A stretch of DNA of 64,000 nt. It comes from Macropodus opercularis. Taxonomy: Eukaryota; Chordata; Actinopteri; Anabantiformes; Osphronemidae. The translations under genes were made by a program, and so were the position numbers. Positions 1 to 14,400 of this stretch are shown piece by piece. A model generated the notes under the pieces. The model was not told the DNA's origin, did no database searches, and worked only from the letters and a program-made list of their open reading frames with translations. How positions within the stretch are numbered: the first letter of the stretch is position 1; the number at the start of each line of letters is the position of its first letter. Location of the stretch: positions 1,054,001 through 1,118,000 of the forward strand of contig CM061093.1 of assembly GCA_030770545.1 (NCBI GenBank), written 5' to 3'.

Positions 1-1841
1 AAAATCTTTTATTTTGCAGTCTTTAAATATCCAGACTTCTAGTTCATGAACGTTTAGGTAATCCACAGCAAACATAACCGTAAAGTTTAAACCGTCAGTA
101 AAAGTATCTGAAATTGAGTGATGGCAGTTGGACCCTGTAATGGTTCTCACAGTACTTGAGAGTTCACACGTACTAATGAAAGTAAATGTGAAACAAACGT
201 TTTTGTTCATTTCCTGTTTCCTGTTTAGAGTGAGTCTTTTGCTTGCTCGTTGTTTGGTGTTACAGTTTGTTCTTGCCTTGTAGTTAAATGCACCCTGTTT
301 TTTTGGTTTGTTCCTCACTATCTTATTTGTTACCCACTGTGAACTCAGCTTGGTTTGTCATTCGTCATTATCTGTTATTCTGTACTTTCATGTTGATTGT
401 GCTGCAGCTGCAGGTGTTACGTAGTAATAATCTGTGAATTTAGGGCTACAGCTCCAATAAAGAGCTTTGTGCAAGTGAAAGTCTTGCTGTTAACCAGGCT
501 GGACACCGCAAGGGTCTCTCCCATGCCCAGCACCACAGCCAAAAACCTTCGCTTTTACACACGTAACAACATAACACACAACAAATAAACACATTCAAAC
601 TACAACTACAACGTAACAAACACATCGCTACTCTATATGGGACAGCGGCCGCACCCACAATGCACTGGTCCCCTAAAATATGATTTTTTAAGTGAATGCT
701 ATCTTAAGAATGTCTTTTGAGTTTTCAATTGTAAAAATGCTGAAAAGAGGGTATAATTTTCAGTCCTGAATTTGTCTATAAATTGTGGACTACAATGAGA
801 ATTTACGTCATATGGAATGGATAAAAACATGATTTACCAAGAGCCCAAAAGGCACGGCTAGCTCAGAACCAGATGATATTAGTGGTAACAGGTTATGTGG
901 CCATTGGATTTAGCCTTCAGGCTCTGTAACACCCCCTTCAGCTCATGGTAGAACGACAGCACAGTGGTAGCAGTTCAAAATGACCCTGTTGTCACTGCAG
1001 TATGATTGTGTTGCAAACAAAGTATTTTCAAGTCTGGATGCTAGTCTCAGTTCAACCACCAGGCATCGCAAAGTTGTTTCCATATTTCCAGTTCACGACT
1101 GCTCTTAGGCTGTCACTGCTGCTGTAGCTCATATCTGACCTTAACATGTGTATTGTACCAAATATATTCTGTTATGTAGTATCAGTTGTACTGTAAACTA
1201 CATGTACACTTACACATAGGCCTATTCAAATAATAAGGGTCATTTAAATGGGGATTTATGTAAGAGAACTTCATTTCTTATGGGCTTGTGTTGATAATAT
1301 ACAGACACACGTCAACTTCTTGTGTGGTAAATGTGGCTACATAGCAAACAAGTGGGATCTGGTTAGTCTATACAAATAATCTGACAAATAATCACACTCT
1401 CAGAGCAGGGTAGCAAACTGCAGCAACGGTGGCTCAGCTAACACGTCCTGTATATGTAGCTTCTTCTGCAGTAGTTCTGACATGGCAGCTTTCCTTAACA
1501 CTAGAGCAGGAGAATTGGAAATCCAGCAGGACAGTTGCCCTTCAGGACCAGATTTGCCCACCCCTGCATTAGAGTAACACAACTTCAGAACTGTGGTGCA
1601 TATTTTACCAAGGAGGACTCACACAGAGACGTCCACTGACTACAGCAATTTAAATAAAAATACGGCCATACCATGTATGTGACAGCTGACAGAGAGGCCT
1701 GAGGATTATTCAGTCATATATATCCAGATTCCTGATGTTGAATCTTTTTCTTGTACTAGACTCAAAGCAGAAACCCCTAAACATATACACACAAGAAATA
1801 AACGACCTGCATGGACATTAATCTGTTTCTGTTTATTTCAG
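1..1841. other. Upstream part of a rab37 intron, no recognised feature
   Basis: This stretch precedes the first recognisable rab37 exon and ends in a normal acceptor (tttcag at 1836-1841). I looked for the upstream Rab exon carrying the P-loop and switch I and found none, so that exon should lie to the left of the window. The short open frames here have no recognisable domain and no splice logic. Confidence 0.6.
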
Positions 1842-3475
1842 AATAAAGTAGTGACTGTGGACGGGGTCAAGGTCAAGCTACAGGTCAGTGAGTTCTTTTT
1901 TTGTTGTTGTTTTTGTTGTCGTTGTTCTCTTGTTCTATTTGTTGTGTTAGGAAAGTGGAAGCAGCCTGTTTTGCTTTCCTCTTTTAGATATGGGACACAG
2001 CAGGACAGGAAAGGTTCAGGAGTGTGACACATGCATATTACAGAGATGCACACGGTGAGGCAGAAACACCACTCTACACTAGAATCAGTTCTGTCTGTCC
2101 TGGAAAGTTACTGTTGTGCTTTAGACTAATATTTATTTATCCTTTTGTCGTTTGTCTTTCCAAAGCTCTGTTTCTCCTGTATGACATCACCAGCAAATCA
2201 TCATTTGATAACATTAGGGTAAGTCTGGAAGTGTATAGTGAGGGTCATTAAAAGGAACGAATAAAGCCACAGATCATAAGCAGTTTTGCTGGAATGTCTA
2301 TTTGTTGTTTCTCTCTGTTTCAGGCATGGCTAACAGAGATCCATGAGTATGCTCAGAGCGATGTAGTCATCATGTTGCTGGGCAACAAGGTGAGAGGGCA
2401 GTGTTTGTGAAGCTCAGCAACTGAATAACGTGTTAAGATGACAGGCAAAGACTTTTTGATTTGGATGAAACCTTCTTTCTTATGATACAAAATAAGTAAA
2501 TGTTTGTACTGTATGACTGATAATTTAATGAATAATCAAACAATAATGTTATTATGCAACACAAATAAAACGATAATAAATGAGTAATGTTTCTACAGAG
2601 AACTATGCAGTATCCTAATATCATACTTCATTGTCTGATTTAACTATGCAGTAATACTGTGGATGTCTCTGTCAGGCTGACATGAGCGGCGACAGAGCGA
2701 TCAGGAGAGATGAAGGAGAGAGGCTGGCCAGAGTGAGCATTCTTATTTCCATTAATACACGGATTACACCTGGTACTGTAACTGCAATGTATGTCATCAA
2801 TATGCCAACGCTGGTTAAAGTGGTTCAGTCTGTTCAAAATCTGCTATGTGACACTATATTATATGAAATGAACACAAATGCGAACACAAAAATATTTTAT
2901 ATTCAAAATATAACATGACTAACTGTTGTTTGTTGCCTTCGTGTCCTCAGGAGTATTCAGTTCCCTTCATGGAGACAAGCGCCAAGACTGGAGTCAACGT
3001 AGAGCTGGCCTTCACTGCTGTGGCCAAGTAGGAAATCTAAGTCTAGTCTATACAAAATGACACTATAAACACAAACAAGAAGGAACATATGTGTTGACCA
3101 TGTTTTTTCCTGCTATGGTTCAGACAATCACTGATTTCCAAATCCATAATCTAAATGCATAATGGATTTATCAGTTTATTAAACCCTACACACCTCATTG
3201 TCTTTTCTTATATTATCTGATTTCAACATTCATAGTTTTGGCCAGTGGATTTTCAATTATTACAAATATCTGCTGTAGTATCTATTTCTTGCCCAATGCT
3301 ACTAAAAGGTTTAAAGCTCAAATCTGTTTTGCAAAAACTTGATTCTTGATGTCTGGTTGTGTTCTGCAGGGAGCTGAAGCACCGAGTTGTCCAGCATCCC
3401 AATGAACCCAAATTCCAGATACACGAATACATTGAGGCGCAAAAGGAGAAGTCAGGCTGCTGCAGCTACTTCTAA
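1842..3475 (+). CDS. rab37: Rab37 small GTPase, 3' part (7 exons in window)
   Basis: Rab37 is a small GTPase of secretory granules and exocytic vesicles. Visible exons are 1842-1883, 1988-2054, 2166-2218, 2324-2389, 2676-2732, 2951-3027 and 3370-3475; all junctions are GT-AG and frames join, giving 155 codons plus stop. The protein begins NKVVTVDGVKVKLQ, then has the G3 motif WDTAGQERF (exon 2), the G4 motif NKAD across exons 4 and 5, and the G5 motif ETSAKTG in exon 6. It ends KSGCCSYF, a C-terminal double cysteine that is the expected geranylgeranylation site. The P-loop and switch I exons are outside the window. Rab26 is the nearest alternative; the segment SFDNIRAWLTEIHEYAQ and the adjacent nherf1 gene favour Rab37. 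Confidence 0.93.
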
Positions 3476-5430
3476 AGCCTTTATTCCTGAGTCCTTGTCA
3501 CACTGCGTTACATGAGCAGACTGACCCACCAAGATGTGCTGATTCCAAAACCTGAAGCTCCCCTTCAAAATCAGATCAGTAGAGCCAACTACTCTCACAC
3601 GATTATTCAAGTTATATATGACAATTAAACGTAGCTATTTGCTGTCTACATTAGTGTCAGATGAGAAGATCAGTAACAGCCCTTTAAGTTGTATGTGTTA
3701 TGTTCACAGGTGGAGCCTATAGTTAAGCATAAATGCCAGCGATTCATCTTATGGACAACATGACTGAACCAAAGTTGTGCTCCACCACAGTGGGAGTCTT
3801 CATCTGAATTACATTTCTAAACATGCAGCTTTGGTGATCAAGCTGCAGACTCTACATGCATGTCTGTTTCTTTGTGCTACTACATGTGCACTTACTGCTT
3901 AGCGGCTAGTTGTGAGCAGGTTAAACAAACAAGACAGTTAATAGTAATCTCTTCTAATCTGATGCTCAGCAGGAAAGCAAATAAGCATTATTTATTCCAA
4001 CTATTACACTTTAAGGAGATACTCTACGTAAATACAAAGTGCTTTTCTGCAAGGGGATTTTTATTTTCTACTATTATTATTATTATATTTTTGATTACTT
4101 AAATTTGGTATTAGTGTAAGTTGTTACTGACCCTACCCTTCAGCTGAACACTACATCCTTCTAGATGTATGCAAAGTGACATTATGTAAACACGTTTGTG
4201 GAAGGTTGAGGATGTTGTTGAACACCTACACTCCACTGGCAGAAGAACACAGTATGTGCTGGACTGTCCTGAAGGCCATAAAATGTGTTGAACCAAGTGT
4301 ATGAACAGAGCGATTGTCTGTCTCCAACTTACCATAGATTGATGAGTTCTTCTCAAACTGTTCGGGATCGGTGACAGTCAGCTGCTTCTAACAGACTCAA
4401 GATTAGCTCAGGGACACAGCTGGAGAAAAGTCAATGTGCTCTGACCACATACATTTATTTTTAAACATGTATCTGTGGTTTGGAATCGCAATTTGCCCTT
4501 CATTTAGGAAACGTCTTTGGAACAATGCTGTTTTGTCAGTGTTTTTGATAAATGCTTTTTGATGTGTGGAGGATGTAATGGTTTCAGTCTTTCATTTCTT
4601 TAAAAGAACTTCAAAATAAGTTCAAAAGTGTCAGTACAGCGCTGCGTGCATCGTGATATACTTCTTGATCACATCTTAACTCATCCTCATTTAAATTTTT
4701 CCATCGTTATTTCTCTGACATCGTTTGCGAGTGTAAACTGTGACACGCATTTTGTAACAGAAAAACTTAAATGCTACATTTTGTCAAATTATGTGAATTT
4801 GATGTGAATTTGGCTGTCAAATGTATCATTGTGCTCACAGAAAAAAGCACAGAAACATATTGGCTTGAGTTACATTTTAAGGCCAACACATAAATGCAAT
4901 TTTAGTTTTACTTTTGCTTAGTTCACCAGCCAGCTGTCCAATGATCATTTATTGTTTACTGACTAAAGGTCAAAGATGCTGGTAAGTCAAAAAAACAGAA
5001 ATAGCTGTAGAGCAGAGGCTAAAATGGTTCAGGTTTGAAGGGAATCACAGCATGAACATTGTCTGATTATTTTTCTTTGTCACTACTGACTACATCTTAC
5101 GCATTACAAATATTCATGTAATGAGCTGCCAATATGTAGATTTCTATGTATAAAAGATCTTTATTTGTGCAGCTTTGAGTAACAAATGATATTAACACAA
5201 CTGCTCCTTGTTCAGGTTTTAATGGCTGCTGACAATATGCAATGCTGTTTTGCATAGGTCTGTTTATGCTCTGACTGTCTTTGGCCAGTGCTTTGGTCAG
5301 TACAGTTTCTTACTTAATAATTTACACTGTGGCCACTAGGTCTTGCATACACTGTTGTATTTTTGACTATTTTGCCATTTACCAAACGTTGTCTTTAGTG
5401 TTTATGCTGCATAGAAATAAATTATTTTAC
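3476..5430 (+). other. Probable rab37 3' UTR
   Basis: About 2 kb of AT-rich, non-coding sequence follows the rab37 stop codon. The best canonical poly(A) signal I see is AATAAA at 5416-5421, so a long 3' UTR is possible; an earlier non-canonical end cannot be excluded. No repeat or RNA gene was recognised here. Confidence 0.4.
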
Positions 5431-5935
5431 CTGAGTAGGTTGTGTATGTGTGCTTGACTCCTGATTGCTGTAGAGACCTTTGCTGCTTCGGAGTGGCTCT
5501 GTTCGAGTAGCATAGTTCCCTTCCACTGAGGGCACATACCACAGACACTGAGTTAAAGATACAGCTTTGTGTTTGGTATGACACAGTATTTCATTGCTTC
5601 TGCTCAGGGCCGTTTTACTGCTACCATCTTATTAACACTGTGAGTGACAAACCACTGAGATTCTCATTGTTGCTAAAGTGGTGGTTTACAGTCTTGTAAC
5701 ATCTGAGTGTGTTTTGCTATGGGTACTGTCCCGAATGTCTTTTGTGGAAGGTGTTAGTTAGTTTCTTTATTTAGTTAGTATTTAGTTCTGTAATTTACTC
5801 AAGATATTCTGCTAAATTTAAAATACAGAGTTCTTAATTGGAGATAAAAAATCTTTGGTGGCCAGATGAAGGCCCATATTGTGACTTGTTTCTCTTTACC
5901 ACATTAACACACAAACACACACACACAAATCTTGT

Positions 5936-6078
5936 GATAGGTAAGGCTGATGTCAGGATGCTCTCTGACATCTCACTGATGTTCTGCACATACAGCAACA
6001 GCAGGGTTTATTACAGTTACGTTGTGGTGATTCTTTCACGGACATCCTCCATCATGATATCTCTGTAGAGAGCAGACC
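5936..6078 (+). repeat. Interspersed repeat, copy A (second copy at 47968)
   Basis: A block of about 143 bp starting gataggtaaggctgatgtca recurs in the same orientation at 47968-48110 with roughly ten mismatches by eye. I do not recognise the family. A short run of GACAGA units follows this copy but not the other. Confidence 0.75.
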
Positions 6079-6967
6079 GTTAGCCAGAGACAGAGAGACA
6101 GAGAGACAGAAGCACAACTGCAGGAGAAAAAGAGACAAAGTTAGTCACATGTGGACATGGAGGCATGTTAGTGGAGAGAATAGATAGAAAACCAGAGGAG
6201 CTCAGTGAATGAAGGAGGTTCCAGCATCTAAGCCTAAAGCAGCTGAACTAAGAGATGGATCAGAGAAACCAGAACCATCTCATTTCAGCCCTGTTTTTCT
6301 GTCTTGTGTTTGCTAAAAGTAACCCTATGCCTTTGCAATGATCCTTGTTTAGTTTTTTCCTGTCAGAAGTGTTTGCCTGTGACTTGCAGTGATTTTCTGT
6401 TTGTCCCTTTTAATTGCCTGCATATTTCTATTACCTGTCTTTTGAGTTATTAAAACGTATTTAATCCTGTATGGGTCCAGACTTCTGTCGGTCCAGCCTA
6501 AGGCTCTCGGAGAGAGAGAGTGTTCTCATCGGTTTTGATTAACCCCCAGTGAGGGAGTAGCTTCTTTGCTGCCATCCAGTGGTGTGATTAATTCCATGCT
6601 AGTGATCTTGTTCCAGTCCAGTCAGTCTGTCGGTCTCAGTCAGGGAAAAACACTTTTACTTCATACATTTCAACCTTTGTTGTTCTCGTAAGTATAACAT
6701 CAACCTTCCACTGCTATCAATACTTTTTATTAACCTACACATACACATGTTTTCACTATGCTTAATTCTTATTTGAAAAAAAGTATCACTATTCTTTCTT
6801 CCTTCACCAAATTGCATACTCTTGTAGGAGATAGATTTTGATGTACACTGTACATAATCAATGTTTTTAAGCTGTCGAAATGGACCACAGCCTGCCTAGT
6901 GGCTGTGGAAACAGGCCGCCAGCCCAGAGCATCCTCATGCTGCCTTCACATCTGGTGACAGGGATCT
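6079..6967. other. Intergenic, rab37 to nherf1
   Basis: No gene or repeat family was recognised between the copy A repeat and the LINE remnant. The start has a short purine-rich GACAGA stretch; the rest is ordinary AT-rich sequence. Confidence 0.4.
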
Positions 6968-7900
6968 ATACAGCATGAGAGAGCTGACCCAAGAAAGAGG
7001 AATTAGAGGAGTCAAACATGCCTACAAGAGCAAAATCAAGGAAAATCTGTTGGAAAACAATGCAGGAGGATGTGGCAGGCAACACATCAAAGACCTACTT
7101 CAACGGCAGCAGCACCACCATGCCCAACACCAGTTTATCTGTGTAAAGTGCACTGGTGTTGGGGATGTGCTGTGAGGTGAGGGCCGAGCTGGACAGTCTT
7201 GCATGTACTTTTGAATGTGTTGCTGAAGTCACAAACATTTCTATCATGATCCAAGCACAGGCAGAGTACCACCATATCAAGTCAGCCTGAATTAAACAGA
7301 CCAGAGTGTGAATGACCACAGGCCTGTTGCTCTTCCACCACTTTGTCACCAAGTGCTCTGAGAAACTGATACTGAGACAAGTTTCCCAAACATGTGATTG
7401 CCATTGATCTACATCTAACACGACAGCGATCTGGGTGTCCCTTGTTGTCAACAAACTGCTCAACTTCCACACCTCTGCTACTGTCTTGGACTTTCTAACA
7501 AACCACCCTCTGACTGTCCAGCTCGGCCCTCACCTCACAGCACTGGACACTAATGCACACCAGTTTACTCCATTATCAAGTTCAACACAACAACTATTAC
7601 TGAACTCAATGCTCAGCAGTGGACGGAAAGGTCCTGGAGAAGATCTCCAGCATGCCACAGAGCATCCTCTTCCCTCTCTACAGCAACTAAGGACTTCACA
7701 CAACCTGAACACTACTATACTATTCAACCTTCTGCCCTTAAGGAGGCAGCACAGGTCTATAAGAACACAAACCACCACACTCATGTACAGCGTCTTTGCT
7801 ACAGCCATTCAGACCCTGAACGCCTTCCAATCTAACATAGACTTGACAATAGTACTTGATTGTACTAGATTTGATTGCGTGCCACTTCACAACTGCACTT
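6968..7900 (+). mobile_element. Degenerate LINE remnant (L2/CR1-like reverse transcriptase)
   Basis: Scattered fragments line up in order with the better preserved LINE at 54.2-57.4 kb. Near 7010-7070 the peptide HAYKSKIKENL matches the linker after the endonuclease. Near 7310-7330 NDHRPVALPP corresponds to the reverse transcriptase NDYRPVAL motif. Near 7725-7830 the segment LLPLRRQHRSIRTQTT corresponds to the C-terminal LLPSGRRYR-type region. The reading frame is broken many times and the 5' end is missing, so it is an old, truncated, non-functional copy. Confidence 0.6.
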
Positions 7901-8239
7901 CTGCCTCCATCATTTGGGCTAAGGGGACAGAGAAGAAATAACAACTTATAACATGTGTAAAAGATGGATGCGATTTGAACAGAAAAGAATTTAAAAAGTT
8001 ATATTTTTGCATGAAGCTTCTGAATTGTATGTGACTTTGTTGTGTTCCAAGGGCTACAACGTGATCCAACAATAACGTGGAACAACGTTCATTTAAACTG
8101 AAATAACCACAAACGGATTTGATTATGGAAACTGTATGTAGTGCTTGTAGTAATCTTTTGTAAGTCCCAGAGTTTGGTTTGTCTTAAAAAGTGAATCTGT
8201 TAATTAGCCAAAACTCTCAACTCAGTATGGCTACATTTT

Positions 8240-8431
8240 ATTTTGAAGTAGTGACGGTAATCGTATTGCGCCGTGTTACTTCCGCTGTTTACGTGACGGC
8301 TTGGAGGAGGACGCAGAAGCGCAGAACAAAGTTTCAGCGGAAGTGCGCGCAGCAGGTGCCACTTTCATATCCAGCAGTTGACTCTCCATCTTTAAAGACT
8401 TTGGTTCGTCGGTGAATAGTACGTAACAAAC
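8240..8431 (+). promoter_or_regulatory. CpG-rich nherf1 promoter and 5' UTR
   Basis: GC and CpG content rise sharply just upstream of the nherf1 start codon, unlike the flanking AT-rich DNA. Two opposed ETS/GABP-type cores are visible: acttccgc at 8278-8285 and gcggaagtg at 8337-8345. A CRE/E-box-like ttacgtgac lies at 8289-8297. No TATA box is apparent. This fits a TATA-less CpG promoter; the transcription start is not defined by the sequence. Confidence 0.5.
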
Positions 8432-11400
8432 ATGTCAACACTCCGACCCAGGCTGTGTGTGATAGAGAAAGGACCCGGCGGCTACGGCTTCCATTTGCAC
8501 GGAGAGAAGGGAAAGAGCGGCCAGTTCATCAGACTTGTGGAGCCCGACAGTCCCGCCTCAGCGGCCGGACTGCTCACAGGAGACCGGCTGGTGTTCGTGA
8601 ACGGGGAGAGCGTGGATGGCGAGAGCCATCAGCAAGTGGTCTCCAGGATAAAGGCCACCGACAGGGCTTTGGAGCTTATCGTGGTGGACGCCGACACGGC
8701 TGAGCTGCTGAAGAAACACGACCTGCAGTGCCGGAAAGAGTTTGTTACGGAGGGGATTCCCCTGCCCGGGGAAAGCGCCTCAGACCGCGGTGACGCACAG
8801 ATCAACGGCGGCCCGAGAGCGAGCTCCGCTGGCCCGCATGAGAACGGAGACGCGCCTTCGCAGAGGCTGAGTGTCAGCTCCAGCACCAAGGTACAGCAGG
8901 CTTTCAGTTCAATAAGCGGTGTCAGGTGAAAGGTCAACCTGGCTACAAAGCATTTAGTGGAATATATCCACCAGGGAGCCATATGTCTGTAATAAAGGAA
9001 ATAGGCTAGATCAGCTCTTGTCCTCCTCTCAGATGTGACGCCAGCTCTGCTTATGAACAGGAAAGGTTACTTGGAATTAAATCCTCTGCTAAGTAGTCAC
9101 GTTCGTTGGCAGTGACAGACGTGAGACAGCTTGGTGAAATGATCCAGGCCTCCTCTCATTCCTGTCACATGAATGTCTGTCAGCTTGTCTACTTCCTGTC
9201 TTGTATTCCCTGTCAAGTTTGGCTTGTTGGACCAGTCACCAGAAGCTTTGTCACACTGATGGATGTAAGCACAACACTGGTAATTACAGATGTAGTCCTG
9301 CATAGTAGAGTAACAGTAGTTACTGCAGCACTGGCCTTAGAAGAGCTTGACCAGGAACAGTGGAGGTTTGGCACACTGGGACATTCCTGCATCAAATATG
9401 AAATACTTTAACATATGTTTCTTTCTTTGGTGCACAATAATTACTTTCACAGATAAAGCTTTTGTTGGTTGTTATGAAACAATTTTATAACAATATTGTA
9501 TGAAAAATGTGTTTTGACTCCTGGTTATTAATTTTGTGTAATGGTAATGTAAAGTTGCTTCATCATGGAGATGTTTAGCTGTGTGGAGACTGGCCTGTAC
9601 TACCTAACAAGTTGTGCTGCTTGGTGTTACTTTAATTACATAGTAGGAAATATATATGGGTTAGAACAAATGTAGTAAAATAATAATAATCACCAAAACT
9701 CCAGGTTGTTTCGTCATTTACTTTCATCCACATGGTGGGGATGGGTCATTCTGTTTCTACTAACATATGTGGAAGACCAGCTTCCAGTTTTTTTTGTTCA
9801 TTGTTTATATCTAGCAGACTACAAGAATTTGGATTTATGACTTCGCAACAGAACAAGCAGAGAGCAGAACTCAAGCAAATGAAACTGTGCCAAATTTAAG
9901 AGTAAAATCCCTGCTACTGGCACCACCTGCTATAGTTATGTTATATATCATCATTTGTATCAGAGCTCTGCCCTTTTGTTCATCATTCTAATGGACATTA
10001 ATAGTTGAATAGATACTTAATAATAGAATAGATGCTTGAGGCAGCTAGATGTGGTGCAAAGTCACTTTGATTTTTGCGATTTCCGAGTCTTGATGGCAAC
10101 AACCTTCTATTTTAATAGGTTGTGAATTACAAACAGGTTGCCTGTACTGTTTATTAACATTAATAGAAAATCAAATACAATGTTTATATAGAAACATGGA
10201 TGTCGTACATTTTAGCACGTTTGACCTGTTATACTGGTATGTTACAGTTTGACTCAATATCCAGGTCTCAGGTTTCACTAATATGCTCATGCTCAGTTAG
10301 TCCAGGCTGCCTGGCTGAGATGCTGCAACCCGCTTGCTGCATTCTTCCATGATGGGAGATTGAGCAGAGACTGACTGATGGTCAAATACTATCCCCTGGT
10401 ACCAGCCTCCTGGTGGAATACACTTCAGTGGGTTTGCCAGTAACGACATCCAGCTAGTTCAGCAGCACAACCTTGTAAACCGTAGTTTAGTCCAGAGTTC
10501 AGTTTAAAAACATTTCAAACTATTCACAGCATAGTAACCAAAAGCCTCCAAGTGACAGTCTTAATAGTATATTTTAACAATTAAATGTATTGATAGATTA
10601 TTGTTATTATAAAGTTGATTGATGAGTAAGCATGTTGTCATATTATGGTAACATTGTGGTCTCTAGCTCAGCCCACCACCACACAGAGAGGCATCTATTG
10701 GTCACCATAGATACTCCTAGCAGCAGAAAGAGGCTTTGTCCACAATGTTTGCATGCGGAGAAAAGCTTCTGGGACAGGGAGGAAAGGAAAGCGAACTCTC
10801 ACGCCTCAACAAGGAGGCCACGTTGACCCTGAAATACCACACACTGGCTGGAGTGGAGCAGTATGTGTGTGGGGGGGGTGAAACAGCAATTTGTCTGGAT
10901 TGGTAGACGTGGAATTATCAACCAAATGATGAAATAACAGAACATAACAAAAAGTGTGAAAGTGTGTGTGTGTGTTCATTTTTCTAGAATGAGGTAAAGC
11001 AGTCACCCGCAAATCATCTGATTGGTGGTTTCATGCGTTGTCAAGGGTCCTGAACCCTAAGTTGCCCCTGGTGTGTGAATGGTTGAATGAGAGCACTTTG
11101 AGCACCAATAAGGTAGAAAAAGAACTATAGATATATAAGTGCAGACCATTTACCATTTAGAAACAACACTGACCTACGAGTCACAGCCATTTTTCACCCT
11201 GTGTGGACTCTCTTCACTGGCAGAATTGAAGACCCTGCAGCAAATTCTCATTTATTGTAATTCTTTTTTTTAGTGTAAAGTCATTTTTTATCACTCATCT
11301 TATAAAAGCCTGGGAAGGAACAAACCATCTGGCACTAACAGCAGTAGCACCTGTAGTTAGGAATATGGTTACAGTTTCCACTGCAGTTCTGATTATTTTA

Positions 11401-14400
11401 CGTTGTTGTTATGTAACTTCACATAACAGTTATGGCTCTGCAGTATAAGCTAGTATTAGTTGATAAAAGTCATCTACTAATGTTCTGAATTTGAACATGT
11501 GCATAGTGTTGCTTATTTACCCCAAGCTATCTATGGTCGATGTATATTATACTAACCCGATGCAACACAACACTGATGATTGATGGAACTTCCTCAAGTG
11601 TGAGGATTTACTGCTTTTCTCCATTTCATATAAATAAAAGTTGAATGTGTTGGACAGATCATGTTATATATATATTAGTACATCTGCATGTGGGAATTCA
11701 AATGTTTTGTATGTAGATTAATTAGAAGATTAAACTAAAACTCTGTTGTGGTCAGTGATGTGCACAGCTGATTCAGTTCAGTGGTCCCCCTATGGTGGAA
11801 CACAACTGTGCTTGCTCAGCCGCCTCGTTGTCAGTATTCAACTGGGACAGAGACAATTTGTCTGTTTTCCCTCATCTGGCTTTTAGATTTCAACATTTCT
11901 TATGGCACTTTACTGCTAATGTTTTTTCACATTTTACTGTAGCTGAAAAACATTTGACTGGAATATACTTGATATTGTCAGACCAAATATACCAATTGAG
12001 AGACCAAATATTAATGGACTGAGATTGTAATCTACAGTACAACATTAGGTGTAATACATTAGTAGCACATGAGATTTGTGAAACATCACATGAGAACGAG
12101 ATTTACATAATACTTATTCTATACAAATTATTAAATATTATAAAGCTCTACAAATAACCTTATTTTTTGGAAATTCATTATTAAGTCCTCATAATTATCG
12201 TATATATGGTGAAAGGCTGTTGTTCAGAAAGGCCTTTTCAGAATCAGCCTCGATAAGTTGCCCTGTATCTCAGGTCATTTTCTGATGGAGGTGCTGACTC
12301 TTGCATTTGCTGCACTCTCTGTTTCTGTTTTTTTAATCATACTGCATCTGATATTCTGAGGCTGCTTAATGTCATAATAGGCTGCACTTACATGTAATGG
12401 CACACGAAAGACTGACTTCTTTAGCTGTGCATGGGTCTTTTTACTCAAACCAAATTGTGATGGCATTGCAAAGGAGGACAAACATCTGTTCCTTATGTGG
12501 GCTACCATCCAAAACACACTTTCTCAATGTACAGTTGGCATCATCCAGCCAAGCTCAAGGTCTTTGGCATGACAGAGATTATAAGGTACTGGGTGTTGAG
12601 AGGAAAGCCCAGCTTTAATAGGCACACAGGGCAAAGGATTAACAGTAAAGTATGATTTAAGAACCCCTATTTGAAGGAACACGTTTCTGTTTAACACAGA
12701 ATATGGTTTCTGTAACTCACAAGATTGTACAACTCAACAACACTATAACTAACAGAAGTTGTCATAGCAACAAATGTCACAATGATCTCAAGATAAACTG
12801 CAGAAACATGCTTTCTCTAGCTGCTCTCTAACTCACCTTGTCTCCAAGGTTAAGCCAAGACAACCTGCAAAGGAACTTTTTATTTGCTAATGACAAGCAA
12901 ACAGTAGCACTTGCAGAACCAGTCAAATACCGAACGTGTGGTTGGTTGCGTGTAATTTGACAGCATACAGTGTAAAAATCTCCTTTATTGTAGTTCATCA
13001 TTAGGACGTCTTTGTGTCTTAGACTAGCAAAACTAGTAAATTAATTGTAAAGACTTCTAAACTAAGGGCCAAGTTTATAACCACTCTTATACATCAAGCA
13101 CAAGAGCTATGCAGCATGTGTTGGGGTGGAACCAGTGACGAAACCACAGCTCACAGCTCGTTGCTATCGTGCTAAATGTAGTCTATATTATTTGGGCGTA
13201 TGCGCTAAATTGCTAAGACAAAAAATTGTGTCAGTGAGCTTGTGACACTTACTTACTGTCTAAAGTAATTGCTGTCTATTAAACAGGATGTCATCTATCA
13301 TACAACATAATATACATAAAGGTTAACTTATCACATACAAAGAATAATACAAAGAAAAGGCATTTTCTTTCTCTACGGAAGATTCTTTCATATTAGCATA
13401 ACTGTTTGCATTATAGAGTGTTGGTTAGCAGTGGACAGTGTTCTGAGACTGCAGATCTCTCCTCCAGGTGGGTTGAATAATATCTAAATAAGATGAAAAG
13501 TGTAATCAAACTTCCAAATGTCAGTCATACTATAGCTTTATTTGTAAAGTTGGGTTTGGTGAAACTTCAACAGCTCTTGCCACTCAGATGTACTCTGGAC
13601 TGTACTAATCTCTGGTCTTTTTCTAGTTGATCATTTAAAGACATGGGTGTAAAAGTGTCACAACACATGTAGGGTTCAGATAGTCCTGTTGAACTACTGT
13701 ACTTCTGTGAAGCCTGGTTTAAAGACATGGGACAATATTGTCAATATTGCTTATAGACTTTAACAATGCAGTGTTTTACCATGAGTTCAATCTTTTCAAC
13801 AAATCAGCTGTCATTATGAGATATATGACATGGGAGCACAAGAGGTGGTGTATAACTACAGTCAGCTGTAAAACCATTAACCTTTGATATTCAGTAAGTT
13901 TAGGGGATGTTTACAGTGTGTACCTGATGGTACCAATCCTGCGATTACACTGCAGCAGATTGTGGTAGATCACTAAGTGGAGCAAAAATGTCTGATATGG
14001 TTACATTATGCATTTCTTAATTGACATATGCCGTTTGGATTATTTGATACACGGTCAGATTCGACAGGTCATCAGTTCATCACAGGGCCACACACACATG
14101 TCTTTGGAGTATGGGATATCCTTACTAGTTGTAATGAGTCTTGTTTTAATGACCTGTGTTGATTGTCATCAAAATTGATTCAGTTAAGCGTGTAATAGCA
14201 GTGATTATTTTCATTCGCTGTGATTATTTGCATACATGCATAGTGCGATATTGTCCGATTTCAGACAGCTAGTGCTGAACTCATCCCCCCAATTATTACT
14301 GTACTTATTTTGTTACAATACTGATGTAATTTCAGTTTTTGTAATTTTTGAGACTGGCATTAGCTCCATCACGCTTCAGACAGTCATACCCCAATCCCAA

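Noticed and set aside
7435..7941. 168-codon frame as a host gene
   Set aside because: Its C-terminal part matches the end of LINE reverse transcriptase proteins and it lies within a LINE remnant.
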